Origin: JAFKFH01 sp017307375
Lineage (GTDB): Bacteria > Pseudomonadota > Alphaproteobacteria > Ferrovibrionales > Ferrovibrionaceae
DNA: 64,000 nucleotides
Assembly: GCA_965229335.1 (NCBI GenBank)
Contig: OZ245874.1
Coordinates: forward strand, 5,580,001 to 5,644,000
Reading direction: 5' to 3'
In this document: positions 62,988 to 64,000 of the stretch, in pieces
How positions within the stretch are numbered: the first letter of the stretch is position 1
How the letters are laid out: each line of letters opens with the position of its first letter
Program-made: the position numbers and the translations under genes
Notes under the pieces: model-generated
Databases searched by the model: none
Seen by the model: only the letters and a program-made list of their open reading frames with translations
What the model was told of the DNA's origin: nothing

Positions 62988-63506
62988 TCAAACTGGCGTC
63001 GGCCGGCCCGCCGCGAGCGATGCGGCGATGGCAGCGATCGAGCCTATCAGCACAAGCGGATCGTCTTTTGCGGGCGTGAAGCCACGGCGCTGCCAGAATC
63101 GCGCGGCCTGCTCATCGACGGCGTTGACCAGCAACGCGCGCCCGCCGATCAGTCCAGCCGCCTGGACGCAGCGTGCAAGAGCGTGCTTTACGAGACCGGT
63201 TCCGATGCCGCGCCCGGCCCAAGCCAGATCGGTGGCGAGCTGACCCAGAAGAAGGCAGGGAACCGGATCCGGCGGCTGACCGGTGCGCACCGATCGCGGC
63301 AGAACCGACGGCACCACGGCAGTCGGTGCCAGACCGTAGAAGCCAACGACACGCCGGGCCTCGTGAACGACGAGAACCGCCGTGAAGCCTTTTTCCTGGT
63401 TGGAAAGGGCACGCGTCTTCAACCAGTGATCAAGTGTCGGTTTGCCGCAGGCAAATTCGGAAACATCATGCGCGGCGCTGAGCGGTTCGGGAGACGATAG
63501 CACCAC
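62988..63506 (-). CDS. GNAT-family acetyltransferase toxin, TacT-like
   Basis: A 172-residue GNAT protein. FACGKPTLDHWLKTRALSNQ opens it; LLLGQLATDLAWAGRGIGTGLVKHAL is the acetyl-CoA binding region and GRALLVNAVDEQAARFWQRRGF closes it (key residues R, F-W, G-F). TacT-type toxins acetylate aminoacyl-tRNA. The position of the usual catalytic tyrosine (FY) reads FW. It follows a DUF1778 antitoxin by three bases. The product may be a true toxin, or inactive. Confidence 0.85.
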   Translation of the reverse strand: MVLSSPEPLSAAHDVSEFACGKPTLDHWLKTRALSNQEKGFTAVLVVHEARRVVGFYGLAPTAVVPSVLPRSVRTGQPPDPVPCLLLGQLATDLAWAGRGIGTGLVKHALARCVQAAGLIGGRALLVNAVDEQAARFWQRRGFTPAKDDPLVLIGSIAAIAASLAAGRPTPV

Positions 63507-63509
63507 GGC

Positions 63510-63809
63510 TCATCTTTTCGCGCCATCGCCTGCTTCCCAAGGTGCAGGCCGACTGACCAGTTCCACCATCTCCGCGACCGGCGCCGCCGGCCGCGACAGG
63601 ATTTCGACGAAGTCGGCGAACCCTTCTGGACTCATGCGGACCAGCCGGTGCTCCATGATCACGTCCTCTGCCGCACGAACCGCCGCGTCACGTACGAAAT
63701 CGGTGCGTGACCGTCCGCGAAGAGACGCCGCACGATCAATCATCGCCACGTCTGCTTCCGGCAGGCGCATCGATATCGGATATTCCTTGCGTTCGACGTT
63801 CGCGGCCAT
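63510..63809 (-). CDS. DUF1778 antitoxin (TacA-like, ribbon-helix-helix)
   Basis: A 99-residue antitoxin. The N-terminal ribbon-helix-helix reads KEYPISMRLPEADVAMIDRA and SRTDFVRDAAVRAAEDVI; the C-terminal part (residues about 60-99) is the toxin-binding tail. It would repress the operon and block the GNAT toxin encoded directly after it. AAGGAGG precedes ATG 63809. An AT-rich palindrome lies upstream. Confidence 0.88.
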   Translation of the reverse strand: MAANVERKEYPISMRLPEADVAMIDRAASLRGRSRTDFVRDAAVRAAEDVIMEHRLVRMSPEGFADFVEILSRPAAPVAEMVELVSRPAPWEAGDGAKR

Positions 63810-63846
63810 CAGCGCCTCCTTGGTTCAGGGTAGCGATCTGTAGTTC

Positions 63847-63863
63847 TTTTTGCAATACAAAAA
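63847..63863. promoter_or_regulatory. Palindrome upstream of the antitoxin gene, likely operator
   Basis: TTTTTG (63847-63852) and CAAAAA (63858-63863) form a perfect inverted repeat with five bases between, 37 bases before the antitoxin ATG, next to a possible -35 (TTGACC, 63875-63880 reverse). Such repeats bind ribbon-helix-helix antitoxins. Confidence 0.5.
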
Positions 63864-63876
63864 TTACTTCAGGCGG

Positions 63877-64000
63877 TCAACCCTGCAGATAGGAACCCCG
63901 ATCGATCGCCGGCGCCGCGCCGTCGGCATGGAACAGCACGGCGATGCGGCGGGCGCGGTCGGCGGCAGGCAGTGCGATGGTCAGCCGAACGACGCCGGTA
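63877..64000 (-). CDS. C-terminal end of an unidentified reverse-strand protein (truncated by the window)
   Basis: The last 40 or so residues (reading RIAVLFHADGAAPAIDRGSY near the end, stop at 63877-63879) continue out of the window. Codon use is typical of the genome. The family is not recognised. Confidence 0.6.
   Translation of the reverse strand, partial: TGVVRLTIALPAADRARRIAVLFHADGAAPAIDRGSYLQG

Overview
The window is a chromosomal stretch of a high-GC alphaproteobacterium (my reading, Rhodospirillales-like; nothing in the sequence fixes the genus). The evidence is the housekeeping block murA, DUF2948, hisG, hisD, UPF0262, LMW-phosphatase, infA, maf, RNase E/G-like, yacG at the right end, a gcrA cell-cycle regulator, and a GTTC-N7-GTTC direct repeat of the alphaproteobacterial LexA-box type. 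No insertion sequence, prophage, CRISPR array or rRNA gene was seen. One tRNA gene, tRNA-Thr(GGT), is present.

Layout. 62-4695: a complete sugar-type ABC importer (binding protein, double ATPase, two permeases), facing a marR plus Fe(II)/2-oxoglutarate dioxygenase pair (4692-6172). 6638-18412: an amide-uptake locus with an AmiC-like amide sensor, an SPFH/flotillin-like membrane protein, a branched-chain-amino-acid/urea/amide-type ABC transporter whose last ATPase is fused in frame to an amidase, an acyl-CoA ligase and a class II aldolase-family protein. 18488-31515: a glycan and protein-glycosylation region with a frameshifted FkbM methyltransferase, a CoA ligase, a glyoxalase-II-like hydrolase, two divergent OGT-like (GT41) TPR glycosyltransferases, a 92-residue small protein, a DegT-type aminotransferase, a WbqC-like protein, a third glycosyltransferase of a different subgroup and a methyltransferase. 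31606-32991: an abundant-looking, almost lysine-free secreted protein with a strong intrinsic terminator. 33353-40094: a partial type II secretion operon (gspI-J-K-L-M, a GspC-like protein, gspD) without gspE, gspF or gspG, followed by a divergent fourth glycosyltransferase (40221).

42024-55178 is mixed: a PimC/PimD-like acyl-CoA dehydrogenase pair; gcrA; an XRE-S24 repressor divergent from a small two-gene unit (DUF6456-like) that carries the LexA-type box at its start; pgi; a NUDIX hydrolase; membrane and lipoproteins; a pirin/DoxX/glutathionyl-hydroquinone-reductase group; and a chemoreceptor with a C-terminal PilZ domain. 55530-62977 is the tRNA and the housekeeping block. 62988-63809 is a TacA/TacT-type toxin-antitoxin pair, and the window ends inside an unidentified reverse-strand gene.

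How the genes may work together (inference): the amide locus would sense, import and hydrolyse an amide, possibly passing the acid to the CoA ligase. The OGT-like transferases, sugar-modifying genes, surface-type protein and type II secretion genes sit close enough to suggest a glycosylated, type II-exported surface protein. Both ideas rest on gene order and protein character, not on direct proof.
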